Of a stretch of 28,709 nucleotides of DNA, positions 15,078-22,300 are shown in pieces. The position numbers and the translations under genes are program-made. Position 1 is the first letter of the stretch. Each line of letters begins with the position of its first letter. Origin of the DNA: Bacteroides sp. CAG:530 (GTDB lineage Bacteria; Bacteroidota; Bacteroidia; Bacteroidales; Bacteroidaceae); the NCBI GenBank assembly GCA_000434735.1, contig FR881292.1, forward strand, positions 1 to 28,709, read 5' to 3'. Under the pieces are notes generated by a model, which saw only the letters and a list, made by a program, of their open reading frames with translations, made no database searches and was not told where the DNA came from.

Positions 15078-15113
15078 AAATCCCTGTAACCGTAATGGTT
15101 ATGGGGATTTTTT
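15078..15113 (+). terminator. Terminator of the NifU-like/GGGtGRT operon
   Basis: Stem AAATCCC (15078-15084) with GGGATTT (15104-15110), an inner AACC/GGTT stem, and a T-run after it. Confidence 0.8.
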
Positions 15114-15125
15114 GTTTTAATTATA

Positions 15126-15157
15126 TTTGTATGTACGCAAATAAGTACTTATATTTG
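15126..15157 (+). promoter_or_regulatory. Promoter of yefM-yoeB
   Basis: TTTG at 15126-15129, a 20-nt spacer and TATATTTG at 15150-15157; a near-ideal Bacteroidetes promoter 23 nt before the yefM start. Confidence 0.7.
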
Positions 15158-15159
15158 CG
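15136..15159. promoter_or_regulatory. Nested palindromic operator over the yefM-yoeB promoter
   Basis: The outer arms CGCAAATA (15136-15143) and TATTTGCG (15152-15159) are exact inverted repeats. Inside, ATAAGTACTTAT (15141-15152) is itself a perfect 12-bp palindrome offset by one base from the outer centre. The element covers the -7 box and the spacer, where a YefM-YoeB complex would block transcription. Repressor identity is inferred from the family's known autoregulation. Confidence 0.65.
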
Positions 15160-15180
15160 ATATAAAGAAAAGGAGGACTT

Positions 15181-15435
15181 ATGAGAACAGCTAACTACAC
15201 GGATTTAAGAGCTAACCTGAAAGGCTATATTGATTCAGTTATAGACGATTGCGACACTATACTTATCAATCGTGGAAATGGCACAGGGGTTGTGATGATT
15301 TCTTTAGAGGAATATAATTCTCTGAAGGAAACAGAATATATCATGTCTTCCGAAAAGACCATGAATGACATTCGCAAAGGAGAAGAAGATTTAAAGGCCG
15401 GCAAAGGAATAGAAGTAAATTTAGATGAATTATGA
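15181..15435 (+). CDS. yefM: YefM/Phd-family antitoxin
   Basis: An 84-residue antitoxin that neutralises YoeB and represses its own operon. The N-terminal Phd/YefM DNA-binding and dimerisation region (MRTANYTDLRANLKGYIDSV, then GVVMISLEEYNSL) is followed by a flexible acidic C-terminus that would wrap the toxin (EEDLKAGKGIEVNLDEL). It has an AGGAGG site 4 nt before the ATG. Its last codons overlap the yoeB start (ATGA), the usual translational coupling. It sits in the accessory block after a housekeeping operon. Confidence 0.92.
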   Translation: MRTANYTDLRANLKGYIDSVIDDCDTILINRGNGTGVVMISLEEYNSLKETEYIMSSEKTMNDIRKGEEDLKAGKGIEVNLDEL

Positions 15436-15701
15436 AGCTGATATTTACCCCTACAGCACAAGAGCATTGGGAATATTGGAAGAAAACCGACCCCAATATG
15501 ACTAAGCGTATAAAGAAACTTCTTGCTGATATACTTGAACATCCTTACACAGGTATAGGTAAGCCAGAGCCTCTAAAATATGAATTAGCAGGTAAATGGT
15601 CAAGGAGAATCAACACGGAACACCGAATCATCTATTCCGTACACGATGAAATGATAGAAGTTTATGTATTCTCTATGAGATATCACTATACTAAGAAGTA
15701 A
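15432..15701 (+). CDS. yoeB: YoeB-family mRNA interferase toxin
   Basis: A ribosome-dependent endoribonuclease of the RelE/YoeB fold that cleaves mRNA in the A site. The 89-residue protein aligns by eye with E. coli YoeB. The catalytic positions are kept: E46 in GKPEPLK, R65 in EHRIIYSV, and H85 with Y86 in the final RYHY. WSRRI, a substrate-contact segment, is also present. So the toxin looks intact. It overlaps the antitoxin by 4 nt. Confidence 0.94.
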   Translation: MKLIFTPTAQEHWEYWKKTDPNMTKRIKKLLADILEHPYTGIGKPEPLKYELAGKWSRRINTEHRIIYSVHDEMIEVYVFSMRYHYTKK

Positions 15702-15728
15702 TCACATCATCTCATTCTATTGCTTTTC

Positions 15729-15772
15729 CCGTTTTTTATCCACTAAATCGCATCGTAATGGATAAAAAACGG
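15729..15772. repeat. Inverted repeat 1 upstream of the DUF4143 ATPase gene
   Basis: A perfect 14-bp inverted repeat (CCGTTTTTTATCCA at 15729-15742 with 15759-15772) and a 16-nt spacer, followed directly by a T-run. It can serve as the yoeB terminator and also as the first of two copies of a TTATCCA-N-TGGATAA element. Confidence 0.7.
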
Positions 15773-15773
15773 C

Positions 15774-15820
15774 TTTTTTATCCACTACAGCGTAATTATT
15801 GGATAAAAAGAGTATATTTG
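15774..15820 (+). promoter_or_regulatory. Inverted repeat 2 and promoter of the DUF4143 ATPase gene
   Basis: A second copy of the element: TTTTTATCCA at 15775-15784 with TGGATAAAAA at 15800-15809 and a 15-nt spacer. TATATTTG at 15813-15820 follows at once, 34 nt before the ATPase start. The repeat fills the place where the -33 box should be, and no good TTG was found at normal spacing, so the promoter is probably controlled through this element. Confidence 0.55.
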
Positions 15821-15854
15821 CCATTATCAACGTACAACTATACAACATGCCAAT

Positions 15855-17111
15855 ATGAATACTATTATACAAAACCAACGCAAGGAACGCGACGAACTGT
15901 TGGGGCGTCCTTATCTTGTACGCAAGTCGAATACAGATACATCTGTTCTTCTCGCCAATCCAATGATAAAACTTATTACCGGTCCTCGACGTGTAGGCAA
16001 ATCTACATACGCCATACTAATGTTGAAAGGTAGGAACTTTGCATATCTCAACTTCGACGACAACCTTCTTCTGTCGGGTTGGGACGAAGAACTCGTAATG
16101 CACACCCTCGACGAAGTATATCCTAACTATGAATACTTGCTACTCGATGAGGTACAAAATCTGAAAGACTGGGATGTATGGGTATCCAAGCTATTCCGCC
16201 GTGGCAAAAACCTCGTCATAACCGGCAGCAACGCCAAGATGCTGAGCAGCGAAATGGCAACAGTACTCACCGGCAGATATCTGCAAGTAGAAATGCTGCC
16301 GTTCAGCCTTTCTGAAACAATAGAATGGAAAGGCATTGACACCAATGGCAACAACGACACGCAAAATGCAGAGATTACTGTAATATCCGACGACTACTTA
16401 CGCAATGGTGGTTATCCGGAAACCATTGATATGCGCAGCATCACACGCAGCTATCTATCTACATTGTTCGACTCAATAATATGGAAAGACGTAGCGAAAC
16501 GCCACAATATACGAAACATCACCGACCTGAACAATCTGGCTCTTTATATGTTGTCAAACTTCTGCAATCCGCTTACAGCCAATGATATCGCCCAAGAGTT
16601 ATCAATGACAAGCGTAACAACAACGCGCAAATTTATGGACTATCTACATGAGCCATATCTGTTCTATTACTTGCCACGTTTCAATAACAAATTGAAACTT
16701 ATGAAAAAGGCCGCAACCAAAGTATATGTTATCGATAACGGATTTGTTACATCTAAAGCTTTCAACATAAGCGATAACCTAGGACGCTTACTAGAAAATG
16801 AAGTATTCGTAGAACTGCTACGTCAAGGATATAAAATAGAGACATCATTGTTCTACTATCGCTCACGCAACGACCGTGAAGTTGACTTCGTCACTCGCAA
16901 TGGTGCACACATACACCAACTAATTCAGGTATGCTATGATATGACTTCACCTAAAACTGAGAAACGCGAGATTTCAAGTCTTATAGAATGTGCTGAAGAA
17001 CTGAAATGCAACAACCTTATAATCGTTACCTATAATGATGAAAGGGAAATAAATCAAGACGGATACAACATAAAGGTTATACCTTTCATTAAATTCGCAT
17101 CAGCATATTGA
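15855..17111 (+). CDS. ATP-binding protein, AAA / DUF4143 family
   Basis: A 418-residue P-loop ATPase of the prokaryotic AAA-14/DUF4143 type. Walker A is GPRRVGKST (43-51), Walker B is LLLDEVQNL (95-103) and a sensor segment is ITGSNAKMLS. GRYLQVEMLPFSLSE marks the end of the ATPase core. The C-terminal DUF4143 part has LLENEVFVELLRQGY and REVDFV, then IQVCYD, which resembles a degraded PD-(D/E)XK nuclease fold. These proteins are abundant, often multicopy and poorly understood; mobile-element or defence links have been proposed. Monocistronic, with unusual duplicated inverted repeats at its promoter. Confidence 0.88.
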   Translation: MNTIIQNQRKERDELLGRPYLVRKSNTDTSVLLANPMIKLITGPRRVGKSTYAILMLKGRNFAYLNFDDNLLLSGWDEELVMHTLDEVYPNYEYLLLDEVQNLKDWDVWVSKLFRRGKNLVITGSNAKMLSSEMATVLTGRYLQVEMLPFSLSETIEWKGIDTNGNNDTQNAEITVISDDYLRNGGYPETIDMRSITRSYLSTLFDSIIWKDVAKRHNIRNITDLNNLALYMLSNFCNPLTANDIAQELSMTSVTTTRKFMDYLHEPYLFYYLPRFNNKLKLMKKAATKVYVIDNGFVTSKAFNISDNLGRLLENEVFVELLRQGYKIETSLFYYRSRNDREVDFVTRNGAHIHQLIQVCYDMTSPKTEKREISSLIECAEELKCNNLIIVTYNDEREINQDGYNIKVIPFIKFASAY

Positions 17112-17119
17112 AACAAATA

Positions 17120-17150
17120 GAGGGTGTGCTTATCAATTTTACACACCCTC
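17120..17150. terminator. Terminator between the ATPase and lipoprotein genes
   Basis: A 9-bp perfect stem (GAGGGTGTG at 17120-17128 with 17142-17150) with a T-rich loop, lying between convergent genes. Confidence 0.7.
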
Positions 17151-17164
17151 CTTAATCCTTTTTA

Positions 17165-17872
17165 CTAATACTTAAAGAGCTGCACGCTTCGACTCATTTG
17201 AATATAGAATCGTTTCGGAGATTGATTCTTTAAACTTACGCGTTCTATATTCTGATAGGTATTACAATCCTTCACAATTTTACTTTCGGTAATAACTTTA
17301 CTTTTAAAGTTTTCTATTCTTGAAACATAAAACGCTGGTGTCAATGCCTTTGTCTGTTCTGCATTCATATTATAAGAATACAATATATGATATCTGAAAT
17401 TAAGCGGAGTGTCTTCTTCTGTAAAATTCTCCCCGTAAGTCCCTTTGGGATAATCTTTATTCACATCGCAAAACTTATATATTCGGTCTACAAGTTTATT
17501 ATCATATATTACAAAAGAAGAATGAGGAGCTACACAAATCATAGAATTGCTTTTATATGTATTAGTTTCTGTTCTGGAAACCAACACAGTAACATCTACG
17601 TTTTCAAATAAAGATTTAGAATAACCATTCATAATGAATGACGATGAAGCAAGAGGAATATACAGATTATTATCCGTCTTGTTGTAGAATGTAAAAGCCG
17701 CATTACCTTTTGAGTCCCAAAAGTTAAATGACACTGTACAATCTTCATTTTCCACAACGTACTGATTATTCTGTTCTTTTATATTCGATGCAACATCATA
17801 AATTTGATAATAAGAAGAACCGCAAGACGATAGTATTATAGCGATAAAAAGTAATAATAATATTTTTTTCAT
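17165..17872 (-). CDS. Hypothetical lipoprotein
   Basis: A 235-residue exported lipoprotein: MKKILLLLFIAIILSSC gives a lipobox with Cys at residue 17, followed by GSS. The mature part is beta-rich (VSFNFWDSKGNAAFTFYN, NLYIPLASSSFIMNG) with no motif I recognise. It probably sits in the envelope. AT-rich codon use compared with the porin gene next to it suggests an accessory or recently acquired gene. No clear promoter box was found upstream. Function unknown. Confidence 0.75.
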   Translation of the reverse strand: MKKILLLLFIAIILSSCGSSYYQIYDVASNIKEQNNQYVVENEDCTVSFNFWDSKGNAAFTFYNKTDNNLYIPLASSSFIMNGYSKSLFENVDVTVLVSRTETNTYKSNSMICVAPHSSFVIYDNKLVDRIYKFCDVNKDYPKGTYGENFTEEDTPLNFRYHILYSYNMNAEQTKALTPAFYVSRIENFKSKVITESKIVKDCNTYQNIERVSLKNQSPKRFYIQMSRSVQLFKY

Positions 17873-17935
17873 ATTGTATATCTATTAAAGCAGTAAATTA
17901 TTGTTTGATTTTCCAGCATTACAAACATTCAGTTA

Positions 17936-19189
17936 TCAGAACTGGAACAGTGCTGTGAATACCAGACGGTGGTTATTTACCGAGTGACAGCTTGTAGCTT
18001 TGTGCTTGGCGTTGAACTCGTCGCCGTACCAAGCGTTGCAGTACATGTACTCTACACCCAATTTCCAGTTGGGAACGTTGTAAGTAAACTCTGCAGTGGC
18101 AGTAGCGAGCTTGTCGAGTGTAGTTCCTGTACCCAATACTTTACCGTCTAATACCTCACTGGTTGCACCAAGGTTCTTTAAGTAACCGAAGAATACTGCC
18201 GGACGCCATTTCTTTCCGTACGAAGCATTCACCCAAGTTGAAGAAGTACGCAGCGGAGCGTATTCCTGCTCGCCTGTAACATTATCGATAGAAGTAATTC
18301 CGTATCCGCCTACCGTACAAGTCTGGGTGAGATTTGTTCCGAGCAAAGTCTTACCAGCCAACATCAGATTGTTTTTACGATACTTAAAGTGAGCTTCTGC
18401 CGATACGCCTGCTACACGCTCGCTTACCTTATAAGTCTTACCTTCGTATACAGACTGCGTACGCGGAGTTATAGAACCCACGTGCACTCCGGCTCCGGCT
18501 GTCAACTCAAGCGATTTATAGTCCATACCCAAATAAAACTCTGGAATATTGTTACGCTTGATGAATTCTATGCTCTTCTGAGTAGCCGTTTCGCCAGCAG
18601 CGTTAGTCTTAGGTCCTACAGAGAGATACTGCGACTGCCATAACGCCGTTGCTGTAAGCATAAAGTGTTTCTTCATAAAACGATAACGCAACTGCGGAGC
18701 GCGTCCGAACGGCTGATACGGAGCACCTTGATTAAGGTTAAGTATCTCTGGAGACACATCGCCATACAATGGGTTCCAAGTCTGACCCACCAACACAGAC
18801 GATTGTCCCCAGTCGAAGTTGATGTATGCCTGACGCAGACGACATACCGAATAGGTCGATCCAGAACCACGGAAGTCGAGTTCTATCTTAGCCGAAGTCT
18901 TAGCCTTACCAAGCTTCGGACCCGTTACATCTATACCCAAGCGGCTATACAAACAGTAGAGATTGCTGTTAGCGGCATCGTTCAAATCATTGCCTTGAGG
19001 GTCGAGTTTCTTGTCGAGCGGATACATGTAGAACAATCCGTCCACTGTTTCCGAGTTCGACCGTGTGTTATAATATAAGTCTGTGCGTACTTGACCGTAG
19101 AATTTGTAACCAAAATCTTTTTTCTGTGCCGAGGCACTTAGAGCAGCTCCCGCCAAGACTGCGGCAGCCAACAAGTGTTTTCCTTTCAT
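17936..19189 (-). CDS. Outer-membrane porin-like beta-barrel protein
   Basis: A 417-residue protein with a signal peptide (MKGKHLLAAAVLAGAALSASAQ) and alternating amphipathic strands, ending in LVFTALFQF, a C-terminal aromatic typical of outer-membrane barrels recognised by BamA. The segments KFYGQVRTDLYYNTR, TSAKIELDFRGSG and RLRQAYINFDWGQSSVLVGQTWNP look like the first strands of a 16-strand porin of the DcaP-like type. A general or substrate-specific diffusion channel is likely; the solute is unknown. It has its own promoter and is not in an obvious operon. Confidence 0.78.
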   Translation of the reverse strand: MKGKHLLAAAVLAGAALSASAQKKDFGYKFYGQVRTDLYYNTRSNSETVDGLFYMYPLDKKLDPQGNDLNDAANSNLYCLYSRLGIDVTGPKLGKAKTSAKIELDFRGSGSTYSVCRLRQAYINFDWGQSSVLVGQTWNPLYGDVSPEILNLNQGAPYQPFGRAPQLRYRFMKKHFMLTATALWQSQYLSVGPKTNAAGETATQKSIEFIKRNNIPEFYLGMDYKSLELTAGAGVHVGSITPRTQSVYEGKTYKVSERVAGVSAEAHFKYRKNNLMLAGKTLLGTNLTQTCTVGGYGITSIDNVTGEQEYAPLRTSSTWVNASYGKKWRPAVFFGYLKNLGATSEVLDGKVLGTGTTLDKLATATAEFTYNVPNWKLGVEYMYCNAWYGDEFNAKHKATSCHSVNNHRLVFTALFQF

Positions 19190-19212
19190 GATGATATTTT
19201 ATAAAACTTTTG

Positions 19213-19220
19213 CAAAGATA
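19213..19220 (-). promoter_or_regulatory. Porin gene -7 box
   Basis: Minus strand TATCTTTG, an exact TAnnTTTG match 23 nt upstream of the start; the -33 box is unclear. Confidence 0.5.
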
Positions 19221-19249
19221 ATACAATCAAGTGAAAAGATAATAAAAAA

Positions 19250-19289
19250 CGAGTGTATAACACCCATCTAACTTGATGTTATACACTCG
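19250..19289 (-). terminator. Terminator of the OmpX-like gene
   Basis: A 13-bp perfect stem (CGAGTGTATAACA at 19250-19262 with 19277-19289). On the minus strand it is followed by a TTTTTTATT tract. Confidence 0.88.
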
Positions 19290-19329
19290 AAATACTATTT
19301 AATAAGACGTATCTTATATAAACTCAGAG

Positions 19330-19821
19330 TCAGAAATAAAATCCGAAACCGATTTTAAAGCCCAACTTACTGAAGTCTGAGCACTTGCGGAAGCTGATAT
19401 CGTAATACACAGCCGGTTCTATGGTTACCGTGCGACTCAAGAAAAAGGCATATCCCACTTCTGGACTCATGCAGAACAGGTTCTCTTTTGCGTCACCGTC
19501 CGACAGATGCTTATATGCGCATCCCAATCCGCAGTAAACGCCACAGCTGTCGAAATAATATCTCACTCCGGCACCAACCGTTGTCTCGTCGAAACCGTTT
19601 TCTACATACTTACCCTTAAAATCAAGCAATATAGACAGATTGTCGGCTATAAACGTACCGCCGTCTATCGCAAATCCGATATTAGTTCCTTCGTACTTGC
19701 TATGCGATAGGTCTAATCCTGTGAGCGATGTATTTACATACCATTTTCCTGCCTCAAACTGCGCATTTGCCTGCATACATCCCAAAAGCAGGACAATTAT
19801 AAACAATAGCTTCTTCATCAT
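19330..19821 (-). CDS. Small outer-membrane beta-barrel protein (OmpX-like)
   Basis: A 163-residue protein with a signal peptide (MMKKLLFIIVLLLGCMQANAQ) and about eight predicted amphipathic strands. Glycine-rich turns and the final KIGFGFYF, ending in Phe, match the small 8-strand outer-membrane barrels (OmpX/Ail or OMP_b-brl type). Several cysteines in the middle (SCGVYCGLGC) are unusual for a barrel and could form a loop disulfide. The second Met is an equally possible start. Monocistronic with its own promoter and terminator. Role unknown. Confidence 0.78.
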   Translation of the reverse strand: MMKKLLFIIVLLLGCMQANAQFEAGKWYVNTSLTGLDLSHSKYEGTNIGFAIDGGTFIADNLSILLDFKGKYVENGFDETTVGAGVRYYFDSCGVYCGLGCAYKHLSDGDAKENLFCMSPEVGYAFFLSRTVTIEPAVYYDISFRKCSDFSKLGFKIGFGFYF

Positions 19822-19862
19822 ACAATGTTTTCGTTGTTAATAGTATAGGTAATTCATTGCGA

Positions 19863-19893
19863 CAAATGTAAGCAAAGTTCCTCAATGCCAAAA
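19863..19893 (-). promoter_or_regulatory. Promoter of the OmpX-like gene
   Basis: Minus strand TTTTG at 19893-19889, an 18-nt spacer, then TACATTTG at 19870-19863, 41 nt before the start. Confidence 0.55.
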
Positions 19894-19940
19894 GTTACAT
19901 CTTTAATAATAACTGTCCGCTTTTACCTACATCTATTACA

Positions 19941-22256
19941 TTATCTAAAGAACTCGTAATGTCCGCTGCCGCCCTCGAACGACAATACACCGTCTTCAGT
20001 GCCTACCCATTTATACGGGATGAAGATCTTTCCGTCTTTCTTCACCTGCCATGTTCCGGGCTTCATGTCAGTCATCACGAATTTGAATGTTCCGTTGCCT
20101 TGCACATCCATTTCCGCCTTTCCGTTTATAGTTTCACCGTTTTTGCTGAAGGTAACTATTCGGTCGGCTATAACTGCTCCTACCAAGTTCTCACCTTTCA
20201 GCAGACTTGCCTTGTGCAGTTCGTTGCAGTTATTATCCGCCACTTGTATTACGTTAAGAAAATAGTCCTCGTTGGCAGGAGCTGATGGCGATACCTCTAC
20301 CCTCCATTCGCCACGTTCGTTGCGTGGGTCGGGGCGGCCAGCCTGAGGCGCATTGGCGTAATTTGTTCCGTTCACCCAGAACTCTTTTCCTTTACCGCCT
20401 ATCACCTGCATGTCGAGATTTTCCTTAGCCGGAAGCAATACGGTATTGCTCAGCATACCAGAGTCACCGTCTTTGGTTCTCTTTATGACAATTCCGTTTT
20501 CGCTTACCTTAGGTTCTTCTATACTGTGAAGCAACCAGTGTTTCTTGAACTCCGGATTCTTAGATACCACCTTATCGAACACCACCATGGCTGCCGGCAC
20601 TTTCTCCGATTTCAGATTCAGGAATACGAACGAGCGTTTCACTTCCTTCACCTTGTCAGAATACGCCTTTGTGATATCTCCGCTAAGGTACGAATATTCA
20701 GGAGCCATGTAGTCACCGCCTGTACCGTGTGCCAACACCTGTCCTGTAGTATATTCATCGCTCAGCAAGTCGGCAAACGAGCGGCATGTTTCCCATCTGT
20801 CGCCAGGCATTCTTTGTCCGCCGTCATTATCGGCAAACTCGGTTTTGTCTGTGCCTCCATAGTTCCAGCTGGCGAATTTCTCGTTCGGGTCGAACACCAG
20901 CAACGAGTTGTGGGCCACTGTACGCTTAAAGAAGTTCTTGTTATGCGCACTATTATAACCGCCCGATGTACCGTGATAAGCACCTGCGTCTATAGCCAAC
21001 GGACCTTTATAATAAATCTGGAAAGCACCGCCATCCATGTGCTGATGGTTTCCTACAAAGTGCTCGTTAATCTTCATCTCTGCTATCACGCTGTTCTTGT
21101 CCCATCCGGTGCGAGCTATCATCCATCCGTATGGAGTGCCAGAGTATTTAGTGAGCGGCAGTGTCTCAGGGCTCTTAGGTTCTATAGTGTAGTCTCTCCA
21201 CAGCACGTCGAATATAAGGCAATGATTGTCAATCTTAGGGCTACGCTTATACTCGTAAGCCAAATACGGGTCCTTGTAATAGCTGTACGCCAACATTGCC
21301 GGTAGTCCGTAAGAGCCGCCTATACCCGGGTTCACGTCGCCGGCAGGCAACACCATTCCGTCGGGGCGACGTCTGTATAGGAAGTCGTACATCACGAACT
21401 GCTGCGCGGGGTCGTACACCGCTCCCGCTCCCATTCTATCAAGAATCCAAAGCGAGAACAAGTCATTACTGAAACGCACGTTGGCGTAGCTGGTACCTTG
21501 ATGATAGTTATGTCCGGCATACACATAATTGCGCACCGGGATATAGTCTCTGCACAGCATCGTCATCACGTTATTGTACATCTCTGGGAACTCATCGTAA
21601 ATGGCGATAGCTGCCGAGAGCATGTCTCTCATCACCATCCATTCTGACGAATGTCCGGCTATAGGCTCCGTATTCTTGGGAGGATAACCGCATTCCATCG
21701 TCTTAGAGATACGTACAAACTCATTGATATATGCTTTCTTTTCAGAATTTTTCATCTGATCGTAGCACCAGTCGTACACCATAGCGCCACACATCAGCAT
21801 CTGACCGCTGGCGCGCGATAAGTCTCCTTTCTTGCCGTAATTGGTATTACGCAGCGTGTCTAACATAGCCACGATAGCTTTTCGTGCCACACTCTTCTTC
21901 TTGTTAAGCAGATAATCCATAGCCTCTAACTGCACACGGCTAGTCACTCCACGATTCTCGGCATAATATCTGAATCCCGATCTGTCTGGTGCCTTAGCCT
22001 CTTCTTCGGGAGTGCGGTCTACTGCCAGCTTCTTAATCTTGGCAATAGTCTTTTGTATCTCAGGGTTCTTCAGTCTCTCTCTCAGCTCCGGTATATCCGA
22101 CGAGCGTAGATACAAACGCGGATGCACACTAGGCGGTATGGGTACTTCTACTCCGTTCACCTTTTTCCATTCCACCTTATCGACAGCACGTACTGGCGAG
22201 AGCATTACTGTGCCAAGGCTTAGACAAGCCAAGACTGCAAATACAATTTTCTTCAT
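19941..22256 (-). CDS. hepB: Heparinase II (heparin/heparan sulfate lyase, PL21)
   Basis: A secreted polysaccharide lyase cutting heparin and heparan sulfate by beta-elimination. The 771-residue protein has a signal peptide (about 1-24) and resembles Pedobacter heparinus heparinase II along its whole length, as I recall that sequence. Shared segments include PIPPSVHPRLYLR, WILDRMGAGAVYDP and GGQRMPGDRW. Active-site positions present are GHSSEW (H202, E205), YHQGTSY (Y257) and NHQHMD (H404, H406, D408), with D423 in AIDAG near the zinc site. The alpha/alpha toroid comes first (about 40-380), then beta-sandwich domains. It lies 44 nt downstream of cstA on the same strand with no clear promoter, so cotranscription is likely. 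No SusC/D, sulfatase or sensor is nearby, unlike typical heparin loci. Confidence 0.93.
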   Translation of the reverse strand: MKKIVFAVLACLSLGTVMLSPVRAVDKVEWKKVNGVEVPIPPSVHPRLYLRSSDIPELRERLKNPEIQKTIAKIKKLAVDRTPEEEAKAPDRSGFRYYAENRGVTSRVQLEAMDYLLNKKKSVARKAIVAMLDTLRNTNYGKKGDLSRASGQMLMCGAMVYDWCYDQMKNSEKKAYINEFVRISKTMECGYPPKNTEPIAGHSSEWMVMRDMLSAAIAIYDEFPEMYNNVMTMLCRDYIPVRNYVYAGHNYHQGTSYANVRFSNDLFSLWILDRMGAGAVYDPAQQFVMYDFLYRRRPDGMVLPAGDVNPGIGGSYGLPAMLAYSYYKDPYLAYEYKRSPKIDNHCLIFDVLWRDYTIEPKSPETLPLTKYSGTPYGWMIARTGWDKNSVIAEMKINEHFVGNHQHMDGGAFQIYYKGPLAIDAGAYHGTSGGYNSAHNKNFFKRTVAHNSLLVFDPNEKFASWNYGGTDKTEFADNDGGQRMPGDRWETCRSFADLLSDEYTTGQVLAHGTGGDYMAPEYSYLSGDITKAYSDKVKEVKRSFVFLNLKSEKVPAAMVVFDKVVSKNPEFKKHWLLHSIEEPKVSENGIVIKRTKDGDSGMLSNTVLLPAKENLDMQVIGGKGKEFWVNGTNYANAPQAGRPDPRNERGEWRVEVSPSAPANEDYFLNVIQVADNNCNELHKASLLKGENLVGAVIADRIVTFSKNGETINGKAEMDVQGNGTFKFVMTDMKPGTWQVKKDGKIFIPYKWVGTEDGVLSFEGGSGHYEFFR

Positions 22257-22300
22257 ATATTATATAAGTTATAAAGTTGATAATCAGGATTGGTTGATAA

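Noticed and set aside
15758..16033. Plus-strand frame overlapping the start of the DUF4143 ATPase
   Set aside because: It begins within the inverted repeats, has no family resemblance and overlaps the well-supported ATPase frame.
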